Below are positions 50,917 to 59,631 of a stretch of 64,000 nt of DNA, one piece after another. The DNA comes from Thiolapillus brandeum (lineage in GTDB: Bacteria; Pseudomonadota; Gammaproteobacteria; Chromatiales; Chromatiaceae), in contig NZ_AP012273.1 in the NCBI RefSeq assembly GCF_000828615.1, forward strand, positions 1,798,001 through 1,862,000. Direction: 5' to 3'. A program made the position numbers and the translations under genes. The notes beneath the pieces were generated by a model that did not search any database, was not told the DNA's origin, and was given only the letters and a program-made list of their open reading frames with translations. Every line of letters starts with the position of its first letter. The stretch's first letter is position 1.

Positions 50917-51692
50917 ACATACTCTCAGGCCTTCTGTATACCGGGTTGAGCACCATTTTGGATGTGCTGCCCATTGCAGTGATTATCTTCGGTTTCCAGT
51001 TTCTGTATCTGAAGCGCCCCATCCCCAACATGAAAAAGGTTCTGCTGGGTTTTGCCTATGTACTTATCGGGCTGGCTTTTTTTCTGGAGGGACTGGAACT
51101 GGCACTGTTTCCGCTGGGAAAGACCATGGCCGCACAGCTCACTGACCCCGATTTTCTGGGCATAGCAAATCCGGCAGACATCCACTGGTCAGACTATTAC
51201 TGGGTCTATGCCTTTGCCTTTGCCATCGGCTTTGCAACGACGGTTGCAGAACCGGCCCTGCTGGCCGTGGCCATCAAGGCCAACGAGGTATCCGGCGGCG
51301 CCATCGGAATCTGGGGATTGCGTACCGCTGTCGCCCTGGGTGTTGCCCTGGGACTGGTGCTGGGCACCTGGCGCATCGTCACTGGCTATCCCCTGCACTG
51401 GTTTATTATCGGCGGTTATGTGGTGGTGGTGATTCAGACGATATTTGCGCCCCGCATGATCATCGCCCTGGCGTATGATTCCGGCGGCGTGACCACATCC
51501 ACCGTTACCGTACCACTGGTTGCGGCACTCGGCCTGGGACTGGCCCACAATATCCCCGGCCGCAGCGCCCTCATCGACGGCTTCGGCCTTATCGCCTTTG
51601 CCAGCCTGTTTCCCATGATAACCGTCATGGCCCATGCGCAAATTGCACACTGGCGGGCAGGCAGAAAACCTTCACCTTCTCTGGAGAACTGA
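50913..51692 (+). CDS. DUF1538-family membrane protein, second subunit
   Basis: A 259-residue paralogue of the gene before it, aligning along its length: [87 protein letters not shown] and [15 protein letters not shown]. The only sensible start is TTG 50913, overlapping the previous stop as TTGA, so translation is coupled. The extra [15 protein letters not shown] loop is absent in the first subunit. The pair probably forms a heterodimer in the inner membrane. Confidence 0.82.
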   Translation: MNILSGLLYTGLSTILDVLPIAVIIFGFQFLYLKRPIPNMKKVLLGFAYVLIGLAFFLEGLELALFPLGKTMAAQLTDPDFLGIANPADIHWSDYYWVYAFAFAIGFATTVAEPALLAVAIKANEVSGGAIGIWGLRTAVALGVALGLVLGTWRIVTGYPLHWFIIGGYVVVVIQTIFAPRMIIALAYDSGGVTTSTVTVPLVAALGLGLAHNIPGRSALIDGFGLIAFASLFPMITVMAHAQIAHWRAGRKPSPSLEN

Positions 51693-51693
51693 C

Positions 51694-52044
51694 ATGCACT
51701 TCAAACTCGTTGTTGCCTTTGTCGAGGATCACAAGACCGAACCCGTAATGCAAGCCGCCCGGGAAGCGGGCGCCACCGGTGCAACCATCATCAACAACGC
51801 CCGCGGGGAAGGCCTGAACACCAGCAAGACCTTTTTCGGCCTGTCCCTGGAAACCCAGAGAGACGTGCTGATGTTTCTGGTGGAAGAACACATGGCGCGG
51901 GAGATTCTGGAAACCATTGCCGAAGTTGGTGAATTCGAGGCCAAACCGGGCACGGGCATCGCCTTTCAGATCGACGTGGAAGATGCCGTGGGCATCAGCC
52001 AGCAACTCAATGTACTGAAAGAAAAAGTTAAGGAGGAAGTATGA
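51694..52044 (+). CDS. PII-like signalling protein of the DUF1538 operon
   Basis: A 116-residue ferredoxin-like fold protein of the GlnB/PII superfamily, starting at ATG 51694, one base after the previous stop. FKLVVAFVEDHKTEPVMQAA is the first beta-alpha unit and GATGATIINNARGEG leads into the T-loop region; the late KPGTGIAFQIDVEDAVG corresponds to the B-loop and final strand of PII proteins. The modifiable tyrosine of classical GlnB/GlnK is absent from the T-loop segment (LNTSKTFFGLSL), so control is more likely by nucleotide binding than by uridylylation. It probably regulates the adjacent membrane pair. Confidence 0.78.
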   Translation: MHFKLVVAFVEDHKTEPVMQAAREAGATGATIINNARGEGLNTSKTFFGLSLETQRDVLMFLVEEHMAREILETIAEVGEFEAKPGTGIAFQIDVEDAVGISQQLNVLKEKVKEEV

Positions 52045-52454
52045 CAGAACGTAAACTGATCCGGGTTCGGGAGGTCATGAAAACGCACTTCGACATGGTC
52101 AACGGCATGGCCACGGTGGCGGAAGCACTGGAACAAATGAAACATGTGGAAACCAAGTCCCTGATCGTGGACAAACGCCAGGACGACGATGAATACGGCA
52201 TGGTGATGCTGTCCGACATCTCCCGGCAGGTGCTGGCCCTGGATCGATCACCCGAAAGAGTCAATATCTACGAAATCATGAGCAAGCCAGTGATCTCCAT
52301 CGACCCCGAGATGGATATACGTTACTGCGCCCGCCTGTTCGAGCGTTTCAACATCAGTCGTGCTCCCGTGGTGGACAACAGAAAGATCATTGGCATCGTC
52401 AGCCACACAGACATGGTGTTGCGGGGCATGGAAAAGCTCCAGAAGAGAAACTGA
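52041..52454 (+). CDS. CBS-domain-pair protein of the DUF1538 operon
   Basis: A 137-residue protein made of two CBS motifs: VREVMKTHFDMVNGMATVAEAL...SLIVDKRQDDDEYGMVML (about 8-60, quoted in part) and YEIMSKPVISIDPEMDIRYC...APVVDNRKIIGIVSHTDMV (about 75-130). CBS pairs (Bateman modules) bind AMP, ADP, ATP or related ligands and regulate partners. Its ATG overlaps the PII-like stop by 4 bp. With the PII-like protein it gives the operon two adenine-nucleotide-type sensors. Confidence 0.85.
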   Translation: MTERKLIRVREVMKTHFDMVNGMATVAEALEQMKHVETKSLIVDKRQDDDEYGMVMLSDISRQVLALDRSPERVNIYEIMSKPVISIDPEMDIRYCARLFERFNISRAPVVDNRKIIGIVSHTDMVLRGMEKLQKRN

Positions 52455-52474
52455 TTTTTTGCTCACACAAAAAA

Positions 52475-52501
52475 GGGCGCCCGCAAACTGCCAGGGCGCC
52501 C
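52475..52501. terminator. Probable terminator between convergent genes
   Basis: GGGCGCCC at 52475-52482 and again at 52494-52501 can pair across an 11-base loop; an A run precedes the stem, giving a T run for the minus-strand transcript of the multicopper genes. Confidence 0.6.
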
Positions 52502-52519
52502 AACCAGCAATAAACCTGT

Positions 52520-53581
52520 TTATACCACAGTAATACGTGTTCGGGCCGTACCCAGCACTTCACCGGTTACCCAATGCAGGATATCGGCTGAAACTATGTA
52601 CTCACCTGGCTGGGTTGGCTCAAAAATAATGTCGTAGCGCTCCGCCGAATGCGCACGCAGGCTCTGTACCTGAACCGGATTTGGCAACGCACGGCCATCG
52701 GACATATGTATCGTCCCGGTCAATCCACCAAAGTCCAGGCGCTGGGGATGGTAGCCCGCACATATATAGCGCGCCAACAGCTTTTCGCCCACCTGTACCG
52801 TCGCCGCGATGCCCGGCGCCGTCAGCGCAGACTGGGCGCCATCAACACCGGTGATGATGAAGTAATCCGGGTTCAGATCATTCAGTCCCACATCGGCACC
52901 ACAGGTTCCCGCCGTCCAGCCCAGGGTGTGCCAGTATGAATCAATTTCATCAACTGCCCAGACGACTTCCTGATCATAGTCAGGACCGCCGGAATAAAGC
53001 ACCCCGGGTCCTTCCGGTGGATCGATGATCAGGGCACCATACATGCCCATCTCGGCATGCAATACCGTATTGGTATGACAATGATAAAAGTAGGTGCCCG
53101 CATGACTGGCTTTCCACTGGTAAGTATAGGTGCGAGAGCTGACATCCCAGGTGAGATGCCCTACCCCATCACTGTACTTGTCCGGTTCGATACCATGGTG
53201 ATGGATGGTGTGGGCGCAGCACATGGGAACAGACAGATTGGTGTGTACAATCTGCCCCTCGGTAACCCGGATGGCAGGCGACGGAAAGCTGCCTCCCATG
53301 CCCATCCTCATGCCGCCACCTTCAGTGAAACCCCAGATCCTGACGGTTGTTCCGTCATCCATGGTCATACTGCCGTTCATGTAGATACCCCGGTTGAAGG
53401 TAACATCGGCATCGACCAGCCGGGGATTGGACTGCTGATTTTCATCATAGATATAGCAGCCGCCTCCCATGCCGCCGCCTCCCATGCCGCCACCGCCCGT
53501 GCCGCCTCCATCACCATCGCGACCGCCCCAAAAACCACCACCCATTCTCATGGCATTCTTTGATGCATCTCTTCTGGACAT
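52520..53581 (-). CDS. Multicopper oxidase-like protein with HCH copper motif, no export signal
   Basis: A 353-residue cupredoxin protein. After MSRRDASKNAMRM comes a Gly-rich run with Met (residues about 14-42), then cupredoxin domains. Copper-type motifs are HTIHHHGIEPD (T2/T3-like HxH) and GTYFYHCHTNTVLHAEMGMYG (T1 Cys, His and Met plus T3 His). The second domain ends ILHWVTGEVLG without such a motif. No signal peptide is visible, and only 13 bp separate it from the previous stop, with GAGGAGGT as ribosome site. Substrate could be Cu(I), Mn(II), phenols or sulfur compounds; it cannot be told. Second gene of a two-gene unit. Confidence 0.85.
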   Translation of the reverse strand: MSRRDASKNAMRMGGGFWGGRDGDGGGTGGGGMGGGGMGGGCYIYDENQQSNPRLVDADVTFNRGIYMNGSMTMDDGTTVRIWGFTEGGGMRMGMGGSFPSPAIRVTEGQIVHTNLSVPMCCAHTIHHHGIEPDKYSDGVGHLTWDVSSRTYTYQWKASHAGTYFYHCHTNTVLHAEMGMYGALIIDPPEGPGVLYSGGPDYDQEVVWAVDEIDSYWHTLGWTAGTCGADVGLNDLNPDYFIITGVDGAQSALTAPGIAATVQVGEKLLARYICAGYHPQRLDFGGLTGTIHMSDGRALPNPVQVQSLRAHSAERYDIIFEPTQPGEYIVSADILHWVTGEVLGTARTRITVV

Positions 53582-53594
53582 TCTGACCTCCTCC

Positions 53595-54596
53595 TCACTC
53601 GAAAAATATGTCGGTCAGGGCACCGAACATGTAATAACCACCCGCAGCCGTCTGCGACATTTCGGAATGCAGGTGCATGGGGTATGTCCCCACATCCGTG
53701 GGTGGCCAGGCATCCGGTGGCGTCTCGAAAGGATAGATAACATCCAGCGCTCCCATGTTGCCATCCAGGAAGATACAATCCTTTTTCCAGACATCCGGGC
53801 GAATCACGCCGTTCTGCGTCAGCCACTCCATGTGGTTGCCATGGGTATGCACGGATTGGGCGCACATGCCTGCATTGAGAATGCGCACCAGGGAACGGTC
53901 ACCCACATGGCCATGCAGCGCCGTACGGGGGTCGTGCATGGCATCCTGCGCCGGATCACCACTGCCAGGCGCTCCCGGCGGCCTCCCTCCAAGCCCGTTG
54001 ATGGTGAAGTAACGAGGCACATAATCGGTGTTTGGCGTCAGACCACGGCGCAAACGGTCATGCCAGGCGGGATCGATATCGTGGAATATCCAGAAATACT
54101 GCTGAACAAAGGTGGGACTGCCCGGATAGAGTTCATCACTGGAACCTGAAGGCATGACAGCCAATCCACCATGGAGCCCCAACAAACGGTTATGGGGCGC
54201 ATTCAGCTTGTCGTAGTACATATAGGTTCCAGGAGTCGTCACGGTGAAGCGCACAGTTCGCGTCTCACCCGCAGGAACACTGCCGCTGTCAACAACCCCG
54301 TCGATGACAAAACTGTGCGCGGATGACAAGGTATTCACCAGCGTAATTTCTACAGTATCTCCCTCCTGTACGATCAGTGCCTCACCAGGGATATCCAGCG
54401 TATCGCTGTTGCTACTGAAACCTCTGAAATAGACCGACGAACCGTCGATCTGATCAATAAACCCTTCCGTAATGTAGAAAGTACGGCTGATCACGGCAGC
54501 ATGACTGCGTGGCGTCCAGGACAGCAATCCCATGCCTCCCAGCATGGTGCTCACACAGCCTGCGCTCCCGAGTCTTAAAAAGTCACGGCGTTTCAA
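53595..54596 (-). CDS. Tat-exported cupredoxin / multicopper oxidase-like protein lacking the T1 cysteine
   Basis: A 333-residue protein, read from TTG 54594-54596, which lies 9 bases after AAGGAGG; an upstream ATG at 54656 gives 353 residues but ignores this strong site. The Tat signal is LKRRDFLRLGSAGCVS. Domain one ends PGTYMYYDKLNAPHNRLLGLHGG where a T1 site would have Cys; domain two has CAQSVHTHGNHMEWLT and PMHLHSEMSQTAAGGYYMFG, that is HLH rather than HCH. T2/T3-like histidines remain, but the T1-to-trinuclear cysteine bridge is missing. It is the first gene of the unit and divergent from a Crp/Fnr regulator. Confidence 0.85.
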   Translation of the reverse strand: MKRRDFLRLGSAGCVSTMLGGMGLLSWTPRSHAAVISRTFYITEGFIDQIDGSSVYFRGFSSNSDTLDIPGEALIVQEGDTVEITLVNTLSSAHSFVIDGVVDSGSVPAGETRTVRFTVTTPGTYMYYDKLNAPHNRLLGLHGGLAVMPSGSSDELYPGSPTFVQQYFWIFHDIDPAWHDRLRRGLTPNTDYVPRYFTINGLGGRPPGAPGSGDPAQDAMHDPRTALHGHVGDRSLVRILNAGMCAQSVHTHGNHMEWLTQNGVIRPDVWKKDCIFLDGNMGALDVIYPFETPPDAWPPTDVGTYPMHLHSEMSQTAAGGYYMFGALTDIFFE

Positions 54597-54715
54597 TGAA
54601 AGAATCCTCCTTAGTGGATATATTGCTATATGTATACCTGTTGTTTTCTCCGGCATTCGCCGGACTGTCCTTCCCTGGTAGAGCCTTACTCTAGTGTCTT
54701 GCTGAAAACCCTTCA

Positions 54716-54729
54716 GTAACCCGGGTTAC
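54716..54729. promoter_or_regulatory. Perfect 14-bp palindrome in the multicopper/Crp spacer
   Basis: GTAACCCGGGTTAC is a perfect palindrome about 120 bp ahead of the multicopper start and 230 bp ahead of the Crp-family start. Such a site could bind a dimeric regulator. The binding protein is unknown. Confidence 0.45.
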
Positions 54730-54761
54730 GTGCAATTGGTGATATTGGTTACAGAGGTTGC

Positions 54762-54775
54762 GTGACTTCAGTCAC
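54762..54775. promoter_or_regulatory. Candidate Crp-family operator
   Basis: GTGACT-TC-AGTCAC is a perfect inverted repeat with the TGA-N-TCA character of Crp/Fnr family operators (TGTGA-type half-sites). It lies between the multicopper genes and the divergent Crp/Fnr-type gene. It is a natural candidate for binding by that regulator. Confidence 0.5.
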
Positions 54776-54957
54776 ACAGACCGCTGGAGAAACCACTTTA
54801 TGCTGCGATAAATTTGGTTATACTCTTTACATGATGTTAAACAAGAAAAGCCGGAATGAAACCGGCTGATGGCTGATTTCACAATCAATAAGCTGGAACA
54901 GCTCACCGGATTTCCCGGAAATATCGGGCAAGACTTACACCAGAACCGACAGTATCC

Positions 54958-55674
54958 ATGGCGCATTCCATACACGACCCGGCTTCCGACAGGAACCTTT
55001 CGTCAAACAGCAAAATGCTGTTTGACGTATATCCGGAACTGAACCAGCCCGACAACCTTCCCTGGCTGGAATTGCTGGAACGTGCAACATTCATCGACCT
55101 GCCAGCCCAGAACACCCTGGTCCGACAGGGCACTAGCTGCAACAACTTCCTGTTTTTACTCGATGGCGCGGTGCGTGTGTATCAAATGGCCGAAGACGGC
55201 AGGGAAATGACCCTCTACCGTATCAACCCCGGCGACATCTGCCTGATGAGCCTGAGCAGCCTGTTGAACGACAAACCATTCAAGGCCAACGCCAGGACAG
55301 ACACCCCCATCAAGGCGCTGGTACTCAGTGTCAGGGATTTCCACCTGGCCATGAAAGTCAGTGACAGTTTTCGCAACCAGGTATTGCGCAGCCTGGTGAA
55401 CAGTGTCTGCGAGATCATGCACAGCTTTTATGACACGGCTTTCGAGCCCCTGGAACTGCGTTTGGCCTGCCTGCTCGGACACATGTTCGAACGATCCCAT
55501 TCCGACACGCTGGACGTCACCCACCAGCAGCTTGCCATGGAACTGGGCACATCCCGCGAAGTGATCAGCCGGATTCTGAAACGCCTTGAGAAACAGCAGT
55601 GTATTACCCTGTCCCGGGCTCAGATCAAGGTTGGTCCTGCACAGAACCTGCCATGGCAGCCCCAGGGGGGCTGA
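54958..55674 (+). CDS. Crp/Fnr-family regulator without cluster cysteines
   Basis: A 238-residue Crp-superfamily protein. The N-terminal cNMP-like barrel has NTLVRQGTSCNNFLFLLDG and VYQMAEDGREMTLYRINPGD. The C-terminal helix-turn-helix is VTHQQLAMELGTSREVISRIL, with the S-R-E-V-I-S-R recognition helix of the family. There is no FNR-type CX2CX5C, so it is not an oxygen-sensing FNR; it might read cyclic nucleotide, NO/heme or redox state. The divergent multicopper genes and the palindromes between them make that unit its likely target. The fold is clear, the ligand is not. Confidence 0.85.
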   Translation: MAHSIHDPASDRNLSSNSKMLFDVYPELNQPDNLPWLELLERATFIDLPAQNTLVRQGTSCNNFLFLLDGAVRVYQMAEDGREMTLYRINPGDICLMSLSSLLNDKPFKANARTDTPIKALVLSVRDFHLAMKVSDSFRNQVLRSLVNSVCEIMHSFYDTAFEPLELRLACLLGHMFERSHSDTLDVTHQQLAMELGTSREVISRILKRLEKQQCITLSRAQIKVGPAQNLPWQPQGG

Positions 55675-55814
55675 CCGCTCCTTACAGGCCATTCTCGAAA
55701 CCCTTTGCAGATCCTATTCCCCTCAGATCATGGTTCTATCGCATTGGCCAAACAATTCAACACCAGACTATTGACCTTTCCGGGCATCCCAATTAAGATA
55801 CGCGCCTCTACTAT

Positions 55815-55890
55815 TCCGCCATAGCTCAGTTGGTAGAGCAACGGACTGTTAATCCGTTTGTCGCTGGTTCGAGCCCAGCTGGCGGAGCCA
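55815..55890 (+). tRNA. tRNA-Asn (anticodon GTT)
   Basis: A 76-base cloverleaf. Acceptor TCCGCCA pairs with TGGCGGA, D arm GCTC/GAGC, anticodon stem ACGGA/TCCGT with loop CTGTTAA (GTT), T arm GCTGG/CCAGC with TTCGAGC, and an encoded GCCA end. Confidence 0.98.
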
Positions 55891-55897
55891 TACAATG

Positions 55898-55930
55898 AAA
55901 AAGGGGTTGCTGATTCAGCAACCCCTTTTT
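55898..55930 (+). terminator. Rho-independent terminator of tRNA-Asn
   Basis: AAAAAGGGGTTGCTGA (55898-55913) pairs with TCAGCAACCCCTTTTT (55915-55930), followed by more T. It starts 8 bases after the tRNA. Confidence 0.92.
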
Positions 55931-56029
55931 TATCTCTTGCATGGCGGGTTCAGCACGGCCTGCCCCACGACCCTGATCCTCATCACCATTCCAGGAGAGA
56001 AGACCAGGATCTCGGGGATGATTCATCTC

Positions 56030-59000
56030 CTACTGCAGATTGAATGTCCGCACCAGGAACACGGCCATTTCTCCCCGGGTAACTTCTCCCGAGGGGCAGT
56101 AGTTTCCGCCACCGCATCCTGAGGTAATTCCCTCTGATACCAACTGTTCTATCCAGGCCGCAGCCCAATAGCTGAGCGGCACATCGGCAAACTCGGTACC
56201 AGTGGCAGGTGGCGGTGAGTATGCTTCACCATGTTCTGCACGCAACAGAAATACCGCCATCTCGGCTCTTGTGGAATTGTTTTCCGGACAAAAATTGCCC
56301 GCACCACAACCACCAGTGATTCCATCAGCCGCCAGCTGTTCTATCCAGTTGGCGGCCCAATGATCTTGAGCTACATCATTGAAAACAGTGCCTGAGGCCG
56401 GTGGCGGCACGTAGCTGCTGCCATGCATACCCCGTTCCAGGAATACGGACATCTGCGCCCGGGTTACCGTATTGTCAGGGCAGTAGTTGTCTCCGCCACA
56501 TCCATGGGTTATGCCATTGGCCACCAGGGTTTCAATGAAGTCATAGGACCAGAAATCCGGCGGCACATCCGCAAAAGTCTGCTGGTAGGGATGATAGATA
56601 CCAATATTTCGATAACGTCCACCACCCCAGACAAGCATTTCCGCCCCCGTCCAGAGCGCTGAATGATCAACCCTGCCCACTGGAGCGCCAAGGGTGCTGG
56701 TCGTCAACCAGGTATCCGTCTGGGGATCATAGCGGCCTCCTGTGTTGACATAATTATTGCCATCATCTCCGCCCCAGACAACCATCTCACTGCCCGTCCA
56801 GACGGCTGTATGCTGTCTGCGGTTACTCGGAGCATTCGTTGTTCCGGTAGCTTGCCAACTATCAGACTGAGGATCGTAGCGCCCACCGGTGTTCACATAA
56901 CCACTGCTGCCGCCTCCACCCCATATGATCATTTCGGTGCCAGTCCACACCGCTGTATGTTGATAGCGTCCTGCAGGCGCACCCGCCAGGGTGGTTTCAG
57001 TCCAGGTATCGGTGAGGGGATCATAACGACCACCAGTATCAACATTGATGTACTCTTCCTGGCCTCCCCAGATGATCATTTCACTACCCGTCCATACGGC
57101 CGTAGGGTAATCCCTCTTGCCCGGAGCATTTGTCTGGCTGACAGCCGTCCAGCTGTCCGTAGCCGGATCGTAGCGCCCGCCGGTATTGATCGCCAATCCG
57201 GCATGACCACCCCAGACAATCATTTCTGTCCCCGTCCAGACCACAGTAGCCGAACCTCTTCCTTCAGGGGCATTCAGGAGTGCTGTCGATTGCCAACTGT
57301 CGGTCAGGGGATTGTAACGTCCACCGGTATTCGTCACCTGGTAGTATCTGTCGATTCCGCCCCAGACGACCATCTCGATCCCGGTCCAGACAGCAGAATG
57401 ATAGGCCTTCTCATTGGGAGCATATGTGGTGGTGGTTTCCAGCCAGGTATCGGTCACGGGGCTATAACGGCTACCCGTATTGACAACCTCATCATCCATT
57501 CCACCCCAGATGATCATCTCGTTGCCGGTCCAGACGCCGGTCTGTCCCCGCCTTCCGGTAGGCCCTGTGGGTTGCCTGGTTTCGATCCAGCTGTCAGTGG
57601 TCGGATCGTAACGCCCTCCGGTATATCCACTTGAAGGATCGCCACTTCGTCCTCCCCAGACAATCATTTCACTCCCTGTCCAGACAGCCGTATGCAGTGT
57701 TCTCTGGTTGGGCGCTCCTGCTGTACTGGTTGAAGTCCAACTGTCCGTGGAAGGATCATAGCGACCACCAGTGTTTTCAATGACTGCGCCGGAACCACCC
57801 CAGACAATCATCTGATTACCTGTCCATATGGCACTGTGGAAGTATCGACCGGATGGTGCATCATTCAGGCTGGTAGCCGTCCAGCTGTCCGTGGAAGGGT
57901 CGTAGCGGCCACCGCTGTTTAAATAACCACCGCCGTATCCACCCCAGACAATCATCTCATTGCCTGTCCAGACAGCCGTATGCCTGTTTCTTCCAGCAGG
58001 CGCATTGACACTGCTGGTGGCTGTCCAGGTGTCTGTGGAGGGATCATAGCGCCCCCCGGTATTGGAAACACCTCCCCCCCAGACAATCATTTCGCTGCCT
58101 GTCCATACCGCCGCGGGATTTTGTCCTCCCACAGGCGCACCGGCAACGGTGGTGGCAACCCAGGTATCGGTGGCAGGATCGTAGCGGCCTCCAGTATTCA
58201 AGTCATTGTTGCCGTCATAGCCACCCCAGACAATCATCTCGCCATCTGCCCATACCAGTGTATGGTCGGCTCTTGCGCCGGGAACTCCCGTAGTACTGGT
58301 AGCCATCCAGGTATCAGTAGCCGGATTGTAGCGTCCTCCGGAATTCAGCACGGAGTCATCACTGGAGTCATTCAGGCCACCCCATACGATCATTTCACTC
58401 CCTGTCCAGACTGCCTTGTGCTTGTATCGCGCTACAGGGGCGCCTGTAGTATTGATTGGGTGCCAACTATCCGTCACGGGAAGATACCGCGCACCACTGT
58501 TGGTATAGTTGTTGGCATTATCCTGGCCGCCCCAGACAATCATCTCGTTGCCTGTCCAGACAGCCGTGTGCATTTTCCGGCCCTCAGGCACGTAACCCGC
58601 CGACAGGCTCCAGCTGTCTGCAGGAACAGGCCCGGCCACCTCAGGCAAACTGAGAGCATTCCCAGTCACTTCAGGTAGGCGAAACCCGTTCAGCGCAGGA
58701 GCATGCCACTTTGGTTTCAGATGGCTTTTTCTGTGCTTCCACCAATCACCGAAGGCCTGTTCGTGCCCGGTCTGTAGAGCATTTCGTCCATGCCTATAGG
58801 CGTCATGAAGCAGTTTCTTGGCCATGGTTGGGCGAACCAGACACTCTGCTACGGCAGCGGGATCATTCCCCAGTACCGAAAACAGTTCCCTGAGGCGATC
58901 CGGAGCACGGGTATGGGCTGCCATACGATCCATTTCCGTCTGCAACTTCTTCTGATCCAGAATAATCCCAAAATCTTCGCCCAATACCTCTTCCATGGCC

Positions 59001-59263
59001 AACGCATCTTCCACCCTGGTACGCAGCCGGGTATCACTCAGTATCTGCCTGCGCGATGGTTTGGGGCCGGGGTTGGCTTCCGGCCATATTTGATAGGACC
59101 AATTGATGTCCTCTACAAGCTGTTGACAGGCAACCCGCTGTTCCAGGGAAAAACTTTTGGGGGAAGCAGCACCCGCCAACAGAACAGCCGGTAGCAGCAA
59201 TAGAAACCCTGTAAGAAAAAAAATTCCTGAAAAACAGATCGAGGGAGAAAATCTTGTGTTCAT
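56030..59263 (-). CDS. Large secreted protein with 14 kelch-type repeats and three SLH-like domains
   Basis: A 1077-residue exported protein. Residues 1-33 are a signal peptide (IFFLTGFLLLLPAVLLAG). A helical domain (about 35-200) contains CQQLVEDINWSYQIW and LRELFSVLGNDPAAVAECL. Residues about 225-890 hold 14 kelch-type units of 45-50 residues built on GR-x2-HTAVWTGxEMIVWGG and NTGGRYDPxTDSW. Fourteen equals two seven-bladed propellers. The last 190 residues are three SLH-type units with the cysteine-paired GIT-x-GC-x5-YCP loop and RAEMAVFLLR helix. I chose ATG 59261-59263. It resembles surface adhesins or glycan-binding propellers; the ligand is unknown. Confidence 0.85.
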   Translation of the reverse strand: MNTRFSPSICFSGIFFLTGFLLLLPAVLLAGAASPKSFSLEQRVACQQLVEDINWSYQIWPEANPGPKPSRRQILSDTRLRTRVEDALAMEEVLGEDFGIILDQKKLQTEMDRMAAHTRAPDRLRELFSVLGNDPAAVAECLVRPTMAKKLLHDAYRHGRNALQTGHEQAFGDWWKHRKSHLKPKWHAPALNGFRLPEVTGNALSLPEVAGPVPADSWSLSAGYVPEGRKMHTAVWTGNEMIVWGGQDNANNYTNSGARYLPVTDSWHPINTTGAPVARYKHKAVWTGSEMIVWGGLNDSSDDSVLNSGGRYNPATDTWMATSTTGVPGARADHTLVWADGEMIVWGGYDGNNDLNTGGRYDPATDTWVATTVAGAPVGGQNPAAVWTGSEMIVWGGGVSNTGGRYDPSTDTWTATSSVNAPAGRNRHTAVWTGNEMIVWGGYGGGYLNSGGRYDPSTDSWTATSLNDAPSGRYFHSAIWTGNQMIVWGGSGAVIENTGGRYDPSTDSWTSTSTAGAPNQRTLHTAVWTGSEMIVWGGRSGDPSSGYTGGRYDPTTDSWIETRQPTGPTGRRGQTGVWTGNEMIIWGGMDDEVVNTGSRYSPVTDTWLETTTTYAPNEKAYHSAVWTGIEMVVWGGIDRYYQVTNTGGRYNPLTDSWQSTALLNAPEGRGSATVVWTGTEMIVWGGHAGLAINTGGRYDPATDSWTAVSQTNAPGKRDYPTAVWTGSEMIIWGGQEEYINVDTGGRYDPLTDTWTETTLAGAPAGRYQHTAVWTGTEMIIWGGGGSSGYVNTGGRYDPQSDSWQATGTTNAPSNRRQHTAVWTGSEMVVWGGDDGNNYVNTGGRYDPQTDTWLTTSTLGAPVGRVDHSALWTGAEMLVWGGGRYRNIGIYHPYQQTFADVPPDFWSYDFIETLVANGITHGCGGDNYCPDNTVTRAQMSVFLERGMHGSSYVPPPASGTVFNDVAQDHWAANWIEQLAADGITGGCGAGNFCPENNSTRAEMAVFLLRAEHGEAYSPPPATGTEFADVPLSYWAAAWIEQLVSEGITSGCGGGNYCPSGEVTRGEMAVFLVRTFNLQ

Positions 59264-59631
59264 AGTACACCTCATAGAGCAAACATAACCCACAACTCCC
59301 GCCAGGAAGGCCGGTTCTGATCATTCCGGGGAAATGCCGTCAGGGCTCAAAAGGGCAAGGCTGTTGGAAACATCTCTACGACATGATTCAGAGTGAACCT
59401 TACTGATCCAACTCCATCCTAGATCAGATAGTCTATTGTCATACTGTCCTGGATCAACGCTTCTACAGTATTGGCCCGGCTACCACTGTTGCCACCGGAA
59501 TCCACTGCCACAAGGCAGCCGGACGAATGAAGCAGGACATGCTACTATCGCGTCCGCAAAATTCAGGACAACAACCATTATTTCGATTCCCCTTTGGCAA
59601 ACCTGCCCACATTCCATTGATCCCGGCACCC
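59264..59631. other. Divergent spacer between the kelch-SLH gene and tex
   Basis: About 370 bp without a supported gene; the in-frame extension of tex from 59527 is not family-like. It should hold the two promoters. A loose inverted pair CTGATC (59404-59409) and GATCAG (59423-59428) is noted. No terminator or riboswitch-like structure was recognised. Confidence 0.35.
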
